From an uncultured Marinobacter sp. (GTDB lineage: Bacteria; Pseudomonadota; Gammaproteobacteria; Pseudomonadales; Oleiphilaceae), in contig CAJXOQ010000004.1 in the NCBI GenBank assembly GCA_913057975.1, forward strand, positions 1 to 55,053: a stretch of 55,053 nt of DNA, in the 5' to 3' direction. Below, in pieces: positions 35,368 through 45,695 of this stretch. The notes beneath the pieces are model-generated. The model saw only the letters and a program-made list of their open reading frames with translations, had not been told where the DNA came from and ran no database searches. Made by a program: the position numbers and the translations under genes. Within the stretch, counting starts at the first letter, position 1; each line of letters starts with the position of its first letter.

Positions 35368-36768
35368 ATGAGACGGGTAAGAAGCCTACACCACGCCAGC
35401 ACACGCGCACTCGCCCTTGCCACCTGCTTAACCGTTCTGCCCGGCCTTATTCATGCCCAGGAAGCCGATGAAGAAACCCGACGCCTGCTGGAAGGCATCC
35501 AGCACGGTGAGCAGGTGGAAATACAGCTACCCGACCCGGAAGAACAACTGCCACTGGACGACCTTCGCAAATTCGCCGAAGTGTTCGGCCGAATCAAGGA
35601 CGCCTATGTGGAAGAGGTGGACGACCGCCAGCTCCTCGAAAGCGCGATCAAAGGCATGTTGTCTGACCTGGACCCGCACTCCACCTATCTGGCCCCGAAA
35701 GACTACGAACAGCTTGAAGAGAGCACCTCCGGCGAGTTTGGCGGCCTGGGCATCGAAGTAGGCATGGAAGATGGCTTCGTAAAAGTTATCTCCCCCATCG
35801 ATGACACCCCTGCCCAGAAGGCCGGTGTGCAAGCGGGTGACCTGATCATCAAACTGGGTGACCAGCCAGTAAAAGGCATGTCGCTGGAAGAAGCCGTTAA
35901 ACTGATGCGCGGCAAGCCCGGAACCGTCCTCACCCTGACCATTATGCGCGAGGGAGAATCAGCGCCGATCGAGATTGATGTGGAACGTGACATCATCAAG
36001 GTCACCAGCATCAAGTCCCGCATCATCGAGAACGGCTATGGTTATGTTCGGATTACCCAGTTCCAGGCGGATACCGGCACCCAGTTTACCAAGGCACTGG
36101 AAGCCCTGGAGAAAGAACATGGCAGTGACCTGGACGGCCTGGTGATCGACCTGCGCAACAATCCCGGTGGCATTCTTCAGGCGGCGGTTGAAGCAGCCGA
36201 TGCCCTGCTGGATAGCGGCTTGATCGTCTACACGGAAGGCCGCATCCAGAGCTCGCGCCTGCGCTTCAACGCCAAACCCGGAGATGTGATGCCGGATACG
36301 CCCATTGTCGTTCTGATTAACGGCGGCTCAGCCTCTGCATCCGAGATTCTTGCGGGCGCACTGCAGGACCACCAGCGTGCCGTGGTCATGGGCACCCAGT
36401 CGTTCGGCAAAGGCAGCGTGCAAACCGTCATCCCCCTGGATGAGACTCACGCCATCAAGATGACCACCGCCCGCTATTACACCCCGGATGGGCGCTCCAT
36501 CCAGGCCAAGGGGATCAAACCGGATATTGAAGTGAAGCCGGCGCAACTGACCGAGCTCGACAGCCAGCCGTTCTTTACCGAGGCCGATCTCAGCGGCCAC
36601 CTTGAAGGGCAGGATGAGGGGCAGCAGGAAGAGCCGCAAAAGCAGGAGGGCGCACAAAGCACTTCCCCGGCGAACAAGGACTTCCAGCTGCGCTCCGCAC
36701 TGAACCTGCTGAAGGGCCTGGGCATTCTCAACAAGCGTAACAAGCCTGCACAGGAAAGCGCGGATTGA
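35368..36768 (+). CDS. ctpA: Carboxyl-terminal processing protease CtpA (S41 family)
   Basis: A 466-residue exported protease with a signal peptide (about 1-30, ending IHAQ). A PDZ domain (about 110-195, GLGIEVGMEDGFVKVISPI) precedes the S41 catalytic domain with nucleophile Ser in GGSASASEILAGALQDH and Lys in SFGKGSVQT. A Gln/Glu-rich tail follows. It should cleave C-termini of periplasmic proteins such as peptidoglycan hydrolases. It overlaps yibQ by 4 bp (TTGA). Confidence 0.95.
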   Translation: MRRVRSLHHASTRALALATCLTVLPGLIHAQEADEETRRLLEGIQHGEQVEIQLPDPEEQLPLDDLRKFAEVFGRIKDAYVEEVDDRQLLESAIKGMLSDLDPHSTYLAPKDYEQLEESTSGEFGGLGIEVGMEDGFVKVISPIDDTPAQKAGVQAGDLIIKLGDQPVKGMSLEEAVKLMRGKPGTVLTLTIMREGESAPIEIDVERDIIKVTSIKSRIIENGYGYVRITQFQADTGTQFTKALEALEKEHGSDLDGLVIDLRNNPGGILQAAVEAADALLDSGLIVYTEGRIQSSRLRFNAKPGDVMPDTPIVVLINGGSASASEILAGALQDHQRAVVMGTQSFGKGSVQTVIPLDETHAIKMTTARYYTPDGRSIQAKGIKPDIEVKPAQLTELDSQPFFTEADLSGHLEGQDEGQQEEPQKQEGAQSTSPANKDFQLRSALNLLKGLGILNKRNKPAQESAD

Positions 36769-37574
36769 AGGCTCTAGCAACACTGATTATCGCCCTTTTG
36801 GCCACCTCCCCGGTTGTTGCCGGGGAGCATGAGGGGCAACTGCCGCCCACCATCGCCATCATCATCGATGACATGGGACATAACCTGGTGGAGGGCGAGC
36901 GGCTGATCGCCCTTGATCAGCCCATCACCCTGGCTTTCCTGCCCTACCGCAGATATACCACCAGACTGGCGGAGTTAGCGCACCAAAAACACAAGGAAAT
37001 CATGCTGCATGCGCCAATGGCCAATACCCGCAACATTGGCCTTGGGCCCGGCGGTCTGAACCCGGACATGGACCAGAACAGCATAGCCACTACCTTGCGG
37101 CGAGCACTTCAGTCCATTCCCCATGTGCAGGGAGTGAACAACCATATGGGCAGCCTGCTTACTCAACAACTTCAGCCGATGGACTGGGTGATGTCTGAAC
37201 TCGATCATTACCCGGTCTATTTCGTGGACAGCCGCACCATCGCTTCCTCCATTGCGGGCGAAGTCGCAGCCGCTTACCGCATACCCACCCTCACCCGTGA
37301 CGTGTTCCTGGATCACGAGCAAACCGAGGAATTCGTGGATCAGCAGTTCGAGCTCCTTATCAAGCGGGCAAAGGAAAACGGCAGCGCCATCGGCATTGGC
37401 CACCCTCACAAGGTAACGGTGGACTATCTTGAGAAACGTCTGCCAGAGTTGGACGAGCAAGGAATTGCCGTAGCGACCGTCAGCGGCGTATGGGCCATGA
37501 GAAATGGCAATCGGCCAATGTTTGCGGAAGGGGAAAAGCGGGCGATTCGGCCGGCGCTGGCGAAGCAGGAGTGA
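36765..37574 (+). CDS. yibQ: Divergent polysaccharide deacetylase family protein (YibQ-like)
   Basis: A 269-residue protein with a signal peptide (ending PVVAGEHEG) and a NodB-like fold of the divergent deacetylase family (DUF610). Visible motifs are IAIIIDDMGHNLVEG, EIMLHAPMANT, GVNNHMGS, FVDSRT and IGIGHPHKVTVDYLE. Its substrate is unknown; the genomic link with envC and ctpA points to envelope or peptidoglycan metabolism. Translation starts at TTG 36765 within the ctpA stop. Confidence 0.88.
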   Translation: MKALATLIIALLATSPVVAGEHEGQLPPTIAIIIDDMGHNLVEGERLIALDQPITLAFLPYRRYTTRLAELAHQKHKEIMLHAPMANTRNIGLGPGGLNPDMDQNSIATTLRRALQSIPHVQGVNNHMGSLLTQQLQPMDWVMSELDHYPVYFVDSRTIASSIAGEVAAAYRIPTLTRDVFLDHEQTEEFVDQQFELLIKRAKENGSAIGIGHPHKVTVDYLEKRLPELDEQGIAVATVSGVWAMRNGNRPMFAEGEKRAIRPALAKQE

Positions 37575-37583
37575 GGCCCGGCC

Positions 37584-38357
37584 TCAATCCCGCACCACAA
37601 TCCCCTGGGCCTTCATGAATGCTTTTGCTTCGGGAATCGTATGCTGACCGAAGTGAAAGATGGACGCCGCCAGCACGGCATCCGCGCGACCGTCGGTCAC
37701 ACCGTCTGCCAGATGCTGAAGCTCACCCACACCCCCTGAAGCAATGACTGGCACCGATACAGCGTCGCTGATGGCGCGGGTCAGCCCCAGGTCGAATCCG
37801 ATTTTGGTGCCGTCCCGATCCATGCTGGTCAGCAGCAACTCACCGGCACCCATCGCGGTCATCTTGCGAGCCCACTCAACGGCATCCAGCCCTGTCGGCT
37901 TGCGCCCACCGTGGGTGAAGATCTCCCACCGGGGCTCCTCTCCTTCACCACTGACACGCTTGGCATCAATGGCGACAACGATACACTGACTGCCAAAACG
38001 GTCAGCGGCCTCGCGCACGAAGTCCGGATTGAACACCGCCGCAGTATTGATAGAAACCTTGTCCGCCCCGGCATTCAGTAGCTTGCGGATGTCTTCAACG
38101 GTGCGCACACCACCACCCACCGTCAGCGGGATAAACACTTCAGCCGCCATACGCTCCACAGTTTCATAGGTGGTATCTCGGCTTTCGTGACTGGCGGTGA
38201 TGTCCAGGAAGGTGATTTCGTCGGCGCCCTGCTCATTGTATTTTCGGGCCACTTCCACCGGGTCACCGGCATCGCGGATATCGACGAAGTTCACGCCTTT
38301 TACAACGCGGCCTTTATCGACATCCAGGCAGGGAATGATGCGTTTTGCCAGAGCCAT
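37584..38357 (-). CDS. hisF: Imidazole glycerol phosphate synthase subunit HisF
   Basis: A 257-residue TIM-barrel cyclase that joins with HisH to convert PRFAR to imidazole glycerol phosphate and AICAR, using ammonia from HisH. Catalytic Asp residues are in [15 protein letters not shown] and [15 protein letters not shown]. The length matches the family (about 256). It follows hisA by 8 bp in the minus-strand order hisB-hisH-hisA-hisF. Confidence 0.97.
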   Translation of the reverse strand: MALAKRIIPCLDVDKGRVVKGVNFVDIRDAGDPVEVARKYNEQGADEITFLDITASHESRDTTYETVERMAAEVFIPLTVGGGVRTVEDIRKLLNAGADKVSINTAAVFNPDFVREAADRFGSQCIVVAIDAKRVSGEGEEPRWEIFTHGGRKPTGLDAVEWARKMTAMGAGELLLTSMDRDGTKIGFDLGLTRAISDAVSVPVIASGGVGELQHLADGVTDGRADAVLAASIFHFGQHTIPEAKAFMKAQGIVVRD

Positions 38358-38365
38358 AATTCGTA

Positions 38366-39103
38366 TTACCCCTTCAGGCTGTCGCAGAAGGCCTGGGCTT
38401 CGGCCACATCCAGGGTGCCTTCATAGATGGCACGGCCGGTAATCGCACCCAGGATGCCCTTGTCAGCCACGGTAGCAAGGCGCTTGAGATCGTCCATGTT
38501 GGTAACGCCGCCAGAAGCGATCACGGGAATGCCGCCTTCTTCCGCCAGTGCAGCGGTGGCTTCCACGTTCACGCCCTGCATCATGCCGTCGCGGCTGATG
38601 TCGGTGTAAACAATGGACTCGACGCCATCGTTGGCAAAACGTTTCGCCAGGTCGGTCGCCATGACTTCAGACACTTCCGCCCAGCCGTCAGTGGCAACGC
38701 GGCCGTCTTTGGCGTCCAGGCCCACGATAATGTGGCCGGGAAAGCGCTTGCACATCTCGGTGACGAATTCCGGTTCTTTCACAGCCTTGGTACCAATAAT
38801 AACCCACTGTACGCCGGCTTTCAGATAGGCCTCGATGGTTTCCGCCGAACGAATACCGCCGCCAATCTGGATCGGCAGATCCGGGTATTTGCGAGCGATG
38901 GCCTGGACGATTTCGCCGTTGACGGGCTCACCGGCGAAGGCGCCATTCAGGTCCACCAGATGCAGGCGGCGGGCGCCAGCATCCACCCAGCGGGTTGCCA
39001 TATCAACAGGATCGTCACCGAAAACGGTGGAGTCGTCCATACGGCCCTGGCGCAGTCTTACGCATTTGCCGTCTTTAAGATCTATGGCCGGGATGATCAG
39101 CAT
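38366..39103 (-). CDS. hisA: Phosphoribosylformimino-5-aminoimidazole carboxamide ribotide isomerase HisA
   Basis: A 245-residue TIM-barrel Amadori isomerase converting ProFAR to PRFAR. Active-site Asp residues are in [15 protein letters not shown] and [12 protein letters not shown]. Its 5' end overlaps hisH by 7 bp and it lies 8 bp upstream of hisF. Confidence 0.97.
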   Translation of the reverse strand: MLIIPAIDLKDGKCVRLRQGRMDDSTVFGDDPVDMATRWVDAGARRLHLVDLNGAFAGEPVNGEIVQAIARKYPDLPIQIGGGIRSAETIEAYLKAGVQWVIIGTKAVKEPEFVTEMCKRFPGHIIVGLDAKDGRVATDGWAEVSEVMATDLAKRFANDGVESIVYTDISRDGMMQGVNVEATAALAEEGGIPVIASGGVTNMDDLKRLATVADKGILGAITGRAIYEGTLDVAEAQAFCDSLKG

Positions 39104-39738
39104 GTTCCAGTCCAGTTGGTGAAGTTTTTCAGTAACTGCAGCCCCGCCCGAGCGCTTTTTTCAGGGTGGAACTGCACCGCAAAGATATTGTCTCTCGCCA
39201 CGGCTGCTGCCAGGTCAACGCCGTAACGGGTACGGCCGGCAATGTCCGGGTTGCCCTCGGCTTCAGCGTAGTAGCTGTGCACGAAATAGAAGCGGTCGCC
39301 GTCGGGAATATCGTGCCAAAGCGGGTGATCCATGGTCTGGTGCACTTCGTTCCAGCCCATATGAGGCACTTTCAGGCGTTCGCCGTTCTCGGTGAGATTG
39401 TCACCGAAGAAGCGCACCTCCGAGGGGAACAGATCGATACAGTCCACCCAGCCGTTTTCCTCGCTACGGGACATCAGCGCCTGCATGCCTACGCAAATGC
39501 CGAGCAACGGACGGTCAGCGGAGACTTCCCGCACCAACTCATCAATTCCCAGGCGGCGGATTTCCGCCATGCAGTCGCGGATGGCGCCCACGCCAGGGAG
39601 GATCACCCGGTCCGCGCTGCGGATCTGCTCGGCGTTGTCGGTGACCAGAACACGGGTGTCCGGTGCAACGTGCTCAACCGCTTTGCTGACGGAATGAAGG
39701 TTACCCATGCCGTAGTCGATAATGGCAACGGTTTTCAT
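39097..39738 (-). CDS. hisH: Imidazole glycerol phosphate synthase glutaminase subunit HisH
   Basis: A 213-residue class I glutamine amidotransferase delivering ammonia to HisF. The nucleophile Cys is in [12 protein letters not shown], and the His-Glu pair is in AVQFHPEKS. It begins [17 protein letters not shown]. It lies 51 bp after hisB and overlaps hisA by 7 bp. Confidence 0.97.
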   Translation of the reverse strand: MKTVAIIDYGMGNLHSVSKAVEHVAPDTRVLVTDNAEQIRSADRVILPGVGAIRDCMAEIRRLGIDELVREVSADRPLLGICVGMQALMSRSEENGWVDCIDLFPSEVRFFGDNLTENGERLKVPHMGWNEVHQTMDHPLWHDIPDGDRFYFVHSYYAEAEGNPDIAGRTRYGVDLAAAVARDNIFAVQFHPEKSARAGLQLLKNFTNWTGTC

Positions 39739-39789
39739 GCGAAGAGAGACTTCCTGAATCGTGGTTCTTTTAGTTGAGCTCAGGGCCGC

Positions 39790-40383
39790 TTACAGCGACC
39801 CCTTGGTGGACGGGGTAATACCCGCCATTCGCTCGTCCATTTCAATGGCCATACGCAGGGCACGACCGAAGGCCTTGAACACGGTTTCAATCTGGTGGTG
39901 GGTGTTCTTACCCTTCAGGTTATCGATGTGCAGGGTCACCATGGAGTGGTTTACAAAGCCCTGAAAGAACTCCGCAAACAGATCCACGTCAAAGCCACCG
40001 ACGGCGCCACGGGTGTAAGGCACATCCATCAACAGGCCGGGGCGTCCGGAGAGATCAATCACCACGCGAGACAGTGCTTCGTCCAGCGGCACGTAGGCGT
40101 GGCCGTAACGGCGGATGCCCTTCTTGTCACCAACCGCCTGTTTGAAAGCCTGGCCCAGGGTGATACCAATGTCTTCCACCGTGTGGTGGTCATCAATGTG
40201 CAGGTCGCCCTTGGAGACAATGTTCAGGTCCACCAGCCCGTGGCGGGCAATCTGATCCATCATGTGCTCAAGGAAAGGCACGCCCGTATCGAAGCTGGAC
40301 TTGCCGGTGCCATCGAGATCGATCTCGACAGTGATCTGTGTTTCCAGGGTATTTCTTTCTACCCGAGCCTTGCGTTCGGCCAT
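39790..40383 (-). CDS. hisB: Imidazoleglycerol-phosphate dehydratase HisB
   Basis: A 197-residue monofunctional IGP dehydratase (no fused histidinol phosphatase as in E. coli). Mn-binding His clusters are in [40 protein letters not shown] and KNTHHQIE. The start at 40383 has TTTGGAG upstream; an in-frame ATG at 40410 is less likely. It is the first gene of the cluster. Confidence 0.97.
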   Translation of the reverse strand: MAERKARVERNTLETQITVEIDLDGTGKSSFDTGVPFLEHMMDQIARHGLVDLNIVSKGDLHIDDHHTVEDIGITLGQAFKQAVGDKKGIRRYGHAYVPLDEALSRVVIDLSGRPGLLMDVPYTRGAVGGFDVDLFAEFFQGFVNHSMVTLHIDNLKGKNTHHQIETVFKAFGRALRMAIEMDERMAGITPSTKGSL

Positions 40384-40496
40384 GGGGACTCCAAAGTCAT
40401 CAGTCGGCACATGCCGGAAAAGTGTCTGCGCGCATTATACCTTTTATGATTCCCCGCGTCCCGCAATGGCCTTTATAGCCTTGATAGCGAGGAGCA

Positions 40497-40958
40497 TCAG
40501 AATGCTTTCTTGAGGTTACTCATGTAGGTATCGACCAGACTGTTGAACTCGTGCTTGATCACGGGGCTGATTGCCAGTTTCAACAGGCTCGGCAACGGCA
40601 CGGTCAGCTCGGCGCTGGTCTGGAACTTCACCGAAGTAGTGCTGTCGTCTTTCTTCTTGAGGGTCCAGGAGCCTTTTACCACACCGTTACCCTCGCCTTT
40701 CACCGGCTCCCAGGTAATCCTGCCGTTGTCCTTGTCCGCGAAGTATTTACACGCGTATACAGACTGGATGGCATGCTTGTCCACGCCCACCTTTTCCATT
40801 TCCCAGCGATAGGCGTTGTCACCCAGATCCACCAGGTTATGCACCTTGGGGAAATGGCTTGCCGATGCGGGCACGTCCGCCAGCAGCTCGAATACTTCGT
40901 CATATCCGGCGGGCAGATCCAGTTCCCGGTTAAGCTCAATAGAGACAGTAATAGCCAC
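40497..40958 (-). CDS. SRPBCC-family protein
   Basis: A 153-residue START/SRPBCC (polyketide cyclase/CoxG-like) fold. Typical parts are the first strand ITVSIELNRELDLPAGYDEVFELLADVPASASHFP, ITWEPVKGEGNGVVKGSWTL and a long C-terminal helix. These proteins bind hydrophobic ligands in a deep pocket; this one has no assignable ligand. It lies upstream of, and in the same direction as, hisB with a gap of about 113 bp. Confidence 0.85.
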   Translation of the reverse strand: MAITVSIELNRELDLPAGYDEVFELLADVPASASHFPKVHNLVDLGDNAYRWEMEKVGVDKHAIQSVYACKYFADKDNGRITWEPVKGEGNGVVKGSWTLKKKDDSTTSVKFQTSAELTVPLPSLLKLAISPVIKHEFNSLVDTYMSNLKKAF

Positions 40959-41143
40959 TGTTTGCTCCTTGTTATCGTTGTAAGACGCGCTTTATATCGT
41001 TGTGTAGAAATAAGGTGCCTATTTTGGCTGATCACTAACGTATTGTCATACACTCAGGCTTTTATTTTGTTACCCCTGGGTTATCCTTGGGCTAATCACA
41101 AGCCCAGTTACCGGACACGAATTAACGGAAGGACGCCAAAATC

Positions 41144-43345
41144 ATGAAAGCTGTTCGCTATGTGGCTCTTGCCATCGTTGGCCTGCTCATTCTTGCCGTT
41201 GCCGCGGTCGCTATCGCGGTCGCCGTTATTGACCCAAACACCTATAAGCCACAGATCGAGAAAGTGGTCGAGAATAAAACCAACCTTGACCTGATTCTGG
41301 CCGGGGATATTGGCTGGTCTTTCATCCCACTGGGCTTGGAACTGAACGACGTTGAGGCCACCCTGGAAGACGAACGCCTGGTCAAGCTTGACCAACTGGT
41401 GGCGCAGGTCAGTTTCTGGTCCCTGGTAACCATGTCGCCCCGGGTGGACACTTTCCTGTTGAGCGGGCTGGACGCCAACCTGTCCGTTGATGAGAACGGT
41501 ACCGGTAACTGGACCCGCGTCATGCCGGAAGGCGAAGAGCAACCGCAGCAGGAAGAACCCGCCGCGCCAGCCGAAACCGCTGAAGAACAGCCAGAGAGCA
41601 GCGGCGCCAGCGAGCCCTTGAACTTCAACGTAGAGAGCGTGGAAATCAGCAACGCCCGCGTTCATTACGAAGACAAGGGCACGGGCCAGGCATTTACCCT
41701 GGAAGATTTCACCGTAAACGCCAGCGAGATCACCCTGGGTTCAAGCTTCCCATTGGACGTCTCGTTCCGCTTCGCCACCAACCAGCCGCAGTTTGAAGTT
41801 GAGGGCGACATCAGTGCCCGCCTGGCCGCCAATGAAGCGTTAAACGAATTTGGCGTGTCCGACCTGGAAGCCATCTTCGACATGAACGGCGAGCCTTTTG
41901 GCGGCGAATCCGTTCGCGCCGAAATAGCTGGCTCCCTGGAAGCCAATCTGGAAAACGAAACCGCCACGCTTAATGGCTTTACCGCCAGCCTGGCCGACCT
42001 GACGCTCAACACAGACCTGACCGTGAACGGCTTTGGCGACAAGCCGAAACTCGAAGGCAGTCTCAGCATTGACGAATTTTCCCTCAAAGCGCTTCTGGCG
42101 GCCCTTGGCCAACCCGCCATCGAAACAGAAGACCCTGACGTCATGAAGGCCGTCGCTTTCTCCACCAACATCGGTGGCCCCGCCGGCACCGTGGAACTCA
42201 GCGACCTGACCATCAGCCTGGACGATACCACCTTCCAGGGCAGTGCCAGTTACGCCCTGGCCAACAGCGGTATTGGCCTGGACTTGCAGGGCGACGCGAT
42301 CAATGCCGACCGCTATATGCCGCCTGCTAGTGAGGAACAAACCGATGCCGCCGCCGAGGAAGCCCCGCAAGGTGGTGGCGCCCCGGCGGAAGAAGGCGAC
42401 TTGCTGCCCCTGGACACACTCCGTTCGCTAGCGCTGGATATCAATCTCGGGCTGGGCGAACTGATCGTCAGTAATCTCACCATCAAGGAAATCAAATCGG
42501 TGATCACCGCACGCAATGGTGTGCTGGAAGTGCAGGACTTCAGCGGCAAACTGTACGAAGGCTCCTTCGGCGCCAAAGTGACCCTGGATGCCCGCACCGA
42601 CAATCCGAAGTGGAGCATCGGCTCCAAGGTCAACAACGTACAGACGTTGCCACTGCTGACCGACCTTGCCGAAGTGGACATGCTTGCCGGTGGCGCCAAC
42701 CTGTCCGTGGATGTGAATACCACAGGCAATCGTATTTCCGCCCTGCGTAGCAACGCCAAAGGCGACATCAACTTCAACCTGGCCGAGGGTGAGTTCACCC
42801 GCATGAACCTCACGCGCATGGCGTGCCAGGGCATTGCACTGGCCAACCAGGAAAGCCTCTCTACATCAGACTGGGGTACCAGCACGCCGTTCAACGACAT
42901 GAAGGGCACCCTCAAGATTGACGGCAACACCCTGAACAACACGGACCTTGTGGCTGCCCTCGCCGGCATGAGACTGGAAGGCGACGGCACGGTGGACCTG
43001 GCTGCTTCCGACCTGGATTACGAAGTTGGCCTGCGGATCGTGGGCGAGATCCACCGGGACGAAGCTTGCCGAGTGACCGAATACGTTGAAAACGTGGTGA
43101 TCCCGGTTGAGTGCCGCGGCGACTTCGCGGAAGACCCTGCCGGCCTCTGCTCCTTCGACGGCTCACGCTTCCGCGACACCCTGAAAACCATTGCCGCCAA
43201 CGCTGCCAAAGCCAAGGCGCGCGAAAAAGTGGACGAAGCCAAATCCAAAGCGGAAGACAAAGTGTCCGAAAAGCTGAAAGAAAAGCTGGGTGAAGAGAGT
43301 GGCGAAAAGGTGAAAGACGCCCTCAAGGGCCTGTTCGGTCAATGA
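41144..43345 (+). CDS. AsmA-family inner-membrane/periplasmic protein
   Basis: A 733-residue protein with one N-terminal TM helix (about 6-28) and an AsmA N-terminal domain ([41 protein letters not shown]). A large beta-rich periplasmic body follows, with the C-terminal AsmA_2-like region ([41 protein letters not shown]) and a charged helical tail rich in Lys/Glu. AsmA-like proteins are proposed bridges for phospholipid transport to the outer membrane. The stop overlaps mutY by 4 bp (ATGA), so the two are cotranscribed. Confidence 0.92.
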   Translation: MKAVRYVALAIVGLLILAVAAVAIAVAVIDPNTYKPQIEKVVENKTNLDLILAGDIGWSFIPLGLELNDVEATLEDERLVKLDQLVAQVSFWSLVTMSPRVDTFLLSGLDANLSVDENGTGNWTRVMPEGEEQPQQEEPAAPAETAEEQPESSGASEPLNFNVESVEISNARVHYEDKGTGQAFTLEDFTVNASEITLGSSFPLDVSFRFATNQPQFEVEGDISARLAANEALNEFGVSDLEAIFDMNGEPFGGESVRAEIAGSLEANLENETATLNGFTASLADLTLNTDLTVNGFGDKPKLEGSLSIDEFSLKALLAALGQPAIETEDPDVMKAVAFSTNIGGPAGTVELSDLTISLDDTTFQGSASYALANSGIGLDLQGDAINADRYMPPASEEQTDAAAEEAPQGGGAPAEEGDLLPLDTLRSLALDINLGLGELIVSNLTIKEIKSVITARNGVLEVQDFSGKLYEGSFGAKVTLDARTDNPKWSIGSKVNNVQTLPLLTDLAEVDMLAGGANLSVDVNTTGNRISALRSNAKGDINFNLAEGEFTRMNLTRMACQGIALANQESLSTSDWGTSTPFNDMKGTLKIDGNTLNNTDLVAALAGMRLEGDGTVDLAASDLDYEVGLRIVGEIHRDEACRVTEYVENVVIPVECRGDFAEDPAGLCSFDGSRFRDTLKTIAANAAKAKAREKVDEAKSKAEDKVSEKLKEKLGEESGEKVKDALKGLFGQ

Positions 43346-44406
43346 ACGACGGTTTTGCCCAAAAGCTTCTCGCCTGGTACGACGAAAACGGCAGGCACGA
43401 CCTGCCCTGGCATCATGACCGGAACCCATACCGCGTGTGGGTTTCGGAAATCATGCTGCAGCAAACCCAGGTGACCACCGTTATCCCCTACTTCGAAGCC
43501 TTTATGCAGCGCTTTCCAGACGTGAAAGCGCTCGCTTCTGCACCGGTGGATGACGTTCTCAGCCATTGGTCCGGCCTCGGGTACTACGCCCGCGCCCGCA
43601 ATCTCCAGAAAGCGGCGCAACAGGTGGCCAACGAGCACGGAGGCAAATTTCCCGGCAACCTGGAACAACTCCAGGCCCTGCCCGGCATTGGTCGCTCCAC
43701 CGCTGCGGCCATCCTTGCCCAGGCCTTCCAGCAACGGGCAGCTATATTGGACGGCAATGTAAAACGGGTGCTGGCCCGCTACCACGCCATCCCCGGCTGG
43801 CCAGGCAAAACCGACGTGCTCAACCAGCTTTGGGAGCGCACTGAAGAACACACACCCGATGCACGCATCCGCGACTACACCCAGGCCATCATGGATCTGG
43901 GCGCCATGGTCTGCACCCGCAGCCGACCAGCGTGCGACAGCTGCCCACTACAGGATGGGTGCGACGCCTATGCCCGCAGCGAAACCAGCCTCTACCCCGG
44001 CTCAAAGCCGAAGAAAGCCAAGCCCGAAAAAACCACCTGGATGGTGATACTGGAAGATCATCAAGGTCGCATCCTGTTGGAACGCAGGCCTCCCAGCGGC
44101 ATCTGGGGCGGCCTCTGGAGCCTTCCGGAACTGGACCCGGCCTACGGCCCGGAAGAACTGCCAGACGCCTGCGAACAGGCCTTCGGCTTCCACTGTGGCG
44201 AACCGGAACTTACCAGCGGCTTTCGCCACACCTTCAGCCATTACCACCTTCATATCCAGCCGGCACGGCTCACCGTACAAAGCCCCGCTCACATCAATGA
44301 TCGGGACAGCTACAAATGGGTCCACCGGGACCAGGCCCTTACCCTCGGCCTGCCGGCCCCCATTCGCACACTGCTGACCGCGCCGGAACAAACCCTCTTG
44401 CTTTGA
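43342..44406 (+). CDS. mutY: A/G-specific adenine glycosylase MutY
   Basis: A 354-residue base-excision enzyme removing A opposite 8-oxoG. It has the start [33 protein letters not shown], a helix-hairpin-helix with catalytic Asp in [12 protein letters not shown] ... [10 protein letters not shown], and a [4Fe-4S] loop with four cysteines ([19 protein letters not shown]). A C-terminal NUDIX-like 8-oxoG-recognition domain follows. AsmA-mutY-yggX is the normal order. Confidence 0.97.
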   Translation: MNDGFAQKLLAWYDENGRHDLPWHHDRNPYRVWVSEIMLQQTQVTTVIPYFEAFMQRFPDVKALASAPVDDVLSHWSGLGYYARARNLQKAAQQVANEHGGKFPGNLEQLQALPGIGRSTAAAILAQAFQQRAAILDGNVKRVLARYHAIPGWPGKTDVLNQLWERTEEHTPDARIRDYTQAIMDLGAMVCTRSRPACDSCPLQDGCDAYARSETSLYPGSKPKKAKPEKTTWMVILEDHQGRILLERRPPSGIWGGLWSLPELDPAYGPEELPDACEQAFGFHCGEPELTSGFRHTFSHYHLHIQPARLTVQSPAHINDRDSYKWVHRDQALTLGLPAPIRTLLTAPEQTLLL

Positions 44407-44458
44407 TCTGTTATCATCCCAGCAGATTCAGCAACACCACCTCCAAACAGGAGCAGAC

Positions 44459-44731
44459 ATGAGCCGCACCGTATTCTGTCGCAAATACCAGGAAGAACTC
44501 GAAGGGCTGGACTTCCCCCCCATGCCCGGCAAGAAAGGCGAAGACATCTACGAAAACGTCAGCAAGAAAGCCTGGGAAGAGTGGCAGGTCCAGCAAACCA
44601 TGCTCATCAACGAAAAACACCTGAGCCTGATGGAGCCCAACACCCGCAAGTACCTGCAGGCGCAGATGGAACGCTTCTTCAACAACGAGCCGTTCGACAA
44701 GGCCGAGGGGTATGTACCGCCAGAGAAGTAG
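44459..44731 (+). CDS. yggX: Oxidative damage protection / Fe(II)-trafficking protein YggX
   Basis: A 90-residue YggX with the conserved start [23 protein letters not shown] (Cys7) and [18 protein letters not shown]. It protects Fe-S enzymes from oxidants and links functionally to MutY. AGGAG precedes the start, 52 bp after mutY. Confidence 0.97.
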   Translation: MSRTVFCRKYQEELEGLDFPPMPGKKGEDIYENVSKKAWEEWQVQQTMLINEKHLSLMEPNTRKYLQAQMERFFNNEPFDKAEGYVPPEK

Positions 44732-44779
44732 GCGCACCCAACTTGTGGAAGCGCCTATCAAAATTTTCCCGGAACGGCC

Positions 44780-44808
44780 TTGACTCAGGCAACCTAAACC
44801 GGTTTAAT
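44780..44808 (+). promoter_or_regulatory. Sigma-70 promoter of tRNA-Phe
   Basis: -35 TTGACT (44780-44785) and -10 TTTAAT (44803-44808) are separated by 17 bp, placing the transcription start about 20 bp before the tRNA. Confidence 0.8.
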
Positions 44809-44837
44809 AGCGCCCCGTTGCAGCAGCACCGCAACAC

Positions 44838-44913
44838 GCCCGGATAGCTCAGTCGGTAGAGCAGGGGATTGAAAATCCCCGTGTCGGTGGTTCGATTCCG
44901 CCTCCGGGCACCA
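44838..44913 (+). tRNA. tRNA-Phe (GAA), CCA encoded
   Basis: 76 nt with acceptor arms GCCCGGA/TCCGGGC, D-arm AGCTCAGTCGGTAGAGC, anticodon arm GGGGA-TTGAAAA-TCCCC with anticodon GAA, T-arm GGTTCGATTCC, and encoded CCA. Its own promoter lies upstream. Accessory sequence begins immediately after it, making it the likely island boundary. Confidence 0.98.
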
Positions 44914-45436
44914 CTCTCCCCCCTCCAATCAATAACTTAGGAGGGATTTAAGAGTTGTCCCATCATTAGTCCCCACATCCTAGATTTGCTTAGAAAACAC
45001 TCAGACTTTGCCCGAGTGCAATCTTTCCGCACCCTTTCACGAAATTAGCTCTATACAACCAAATCTTCCGTAACCGCCTGTTTTGCCTCTCCATTCAACC
45101 ACAAAGTCGCTATCCAGCCAATTGCTTGGCCAAACGGCGCATTCGTCTGTATTAGAACGAGACCTCTCAAAGAAGCAACTCCTTTAACGAGCATTGCTGC
45201 GAAAGGTAGCCCTGTTCGTGCCAAACATAATGTGGTCGGAGATTGACGCCATAAATTGGCCGCTAAGGTCGCAAAGCGAACATTCAGGTGCCAGTCCTCA
45301 GGCCTCTTTTTGAGGGGCGGGGATGTCATGCGTATCGGGGGGAAGTCCAGACCATTGCTTCACGCCTTTGGGTATTAGCAGGCATTTAGTAAATGGTAGG
45401 CCTAAATTAATTAGGGTGGCCAGAGGAGCGTAATCC
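44914..45436. other. Gene-poor stretch downstream of tRNA-Phe
   Basis: No convincing gene. A weak hairpin CCCTCC/GGAGGG (44921-44945, 13-base loop) right after the tRNA could help end its transcript. Two open minus-strand frames (45051-45329 and 45298-45537) lack ribosome binding sites and family resemblance. A 26-bp segment at 45261-45286 recurs at 48281-48306. Confidence 0.5.
45261..45286. repeat. Copy A of a 26-bp direct repeat
   Basis: 22 of 26 bases match the copy at 48281-48306 in the same orientation; the core CAAAGCGAAC is identical. The two copies bracket the 2-TM/GAF locus and the IS remnant. Confidence 0.5.
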
Positions 45437-45652
45437 TTAGATACACTCCTCTCGATCCAGCTTGACCTCTTCTCCGTAGGGGCTGGCCCCACTAGAAGAA
45501 TCAATGATGCGGGTGTGCTTTTTTGCCTTGAACGCACCGTTCATGACCTCTAAATGCAAAGCAGTCGCATTCGCAACAGCGGTATCGAATGCGCTGGACA
45601 ATTCAGCCAACTTTGCGCTGTCACCACGGGTCAACTTCGCTTTCTTAATCAT
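45437..45652 (-). CDS. Small protein of unknown function downstream of the 2-TM/GAF gene
   Basis: 71 residues, charged and soluble in character (MIKKAKLTRGDSAKLAEL...EVKLDREECI), with a helical, Ala-rich first half. I do not recognise a family. The start is supported by a strong AGGAGGAG ribosome binding site five bases upstream, and the gene begins 43 bp after the stop of the larger minus-strand gene, so they are probably cotranscribed. It could be a partner, regulator or immunity protein of that gene; this is inference only. Confidence 0.6.
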   Translation of the reverse strand: MIKKAKLTRGDSAKLAELSSAFDTAVANATALHLEVMNGAFKAKKHTRIIDSSSGASPYGEEVKLDREECI

Positions 45653-45695
45653 AAGCTCCTCCTACGTATAACCATTCTAGTAGATGCGGCCACAC

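Noticed and set aside
45051..45537. Two overlapping minus-strand frames (92 and 79 codons) as genes
   Set aside because: No ribosome binding sites, mutual overlap or overlap with the better-supported 71-residue gene, and no family pattern.
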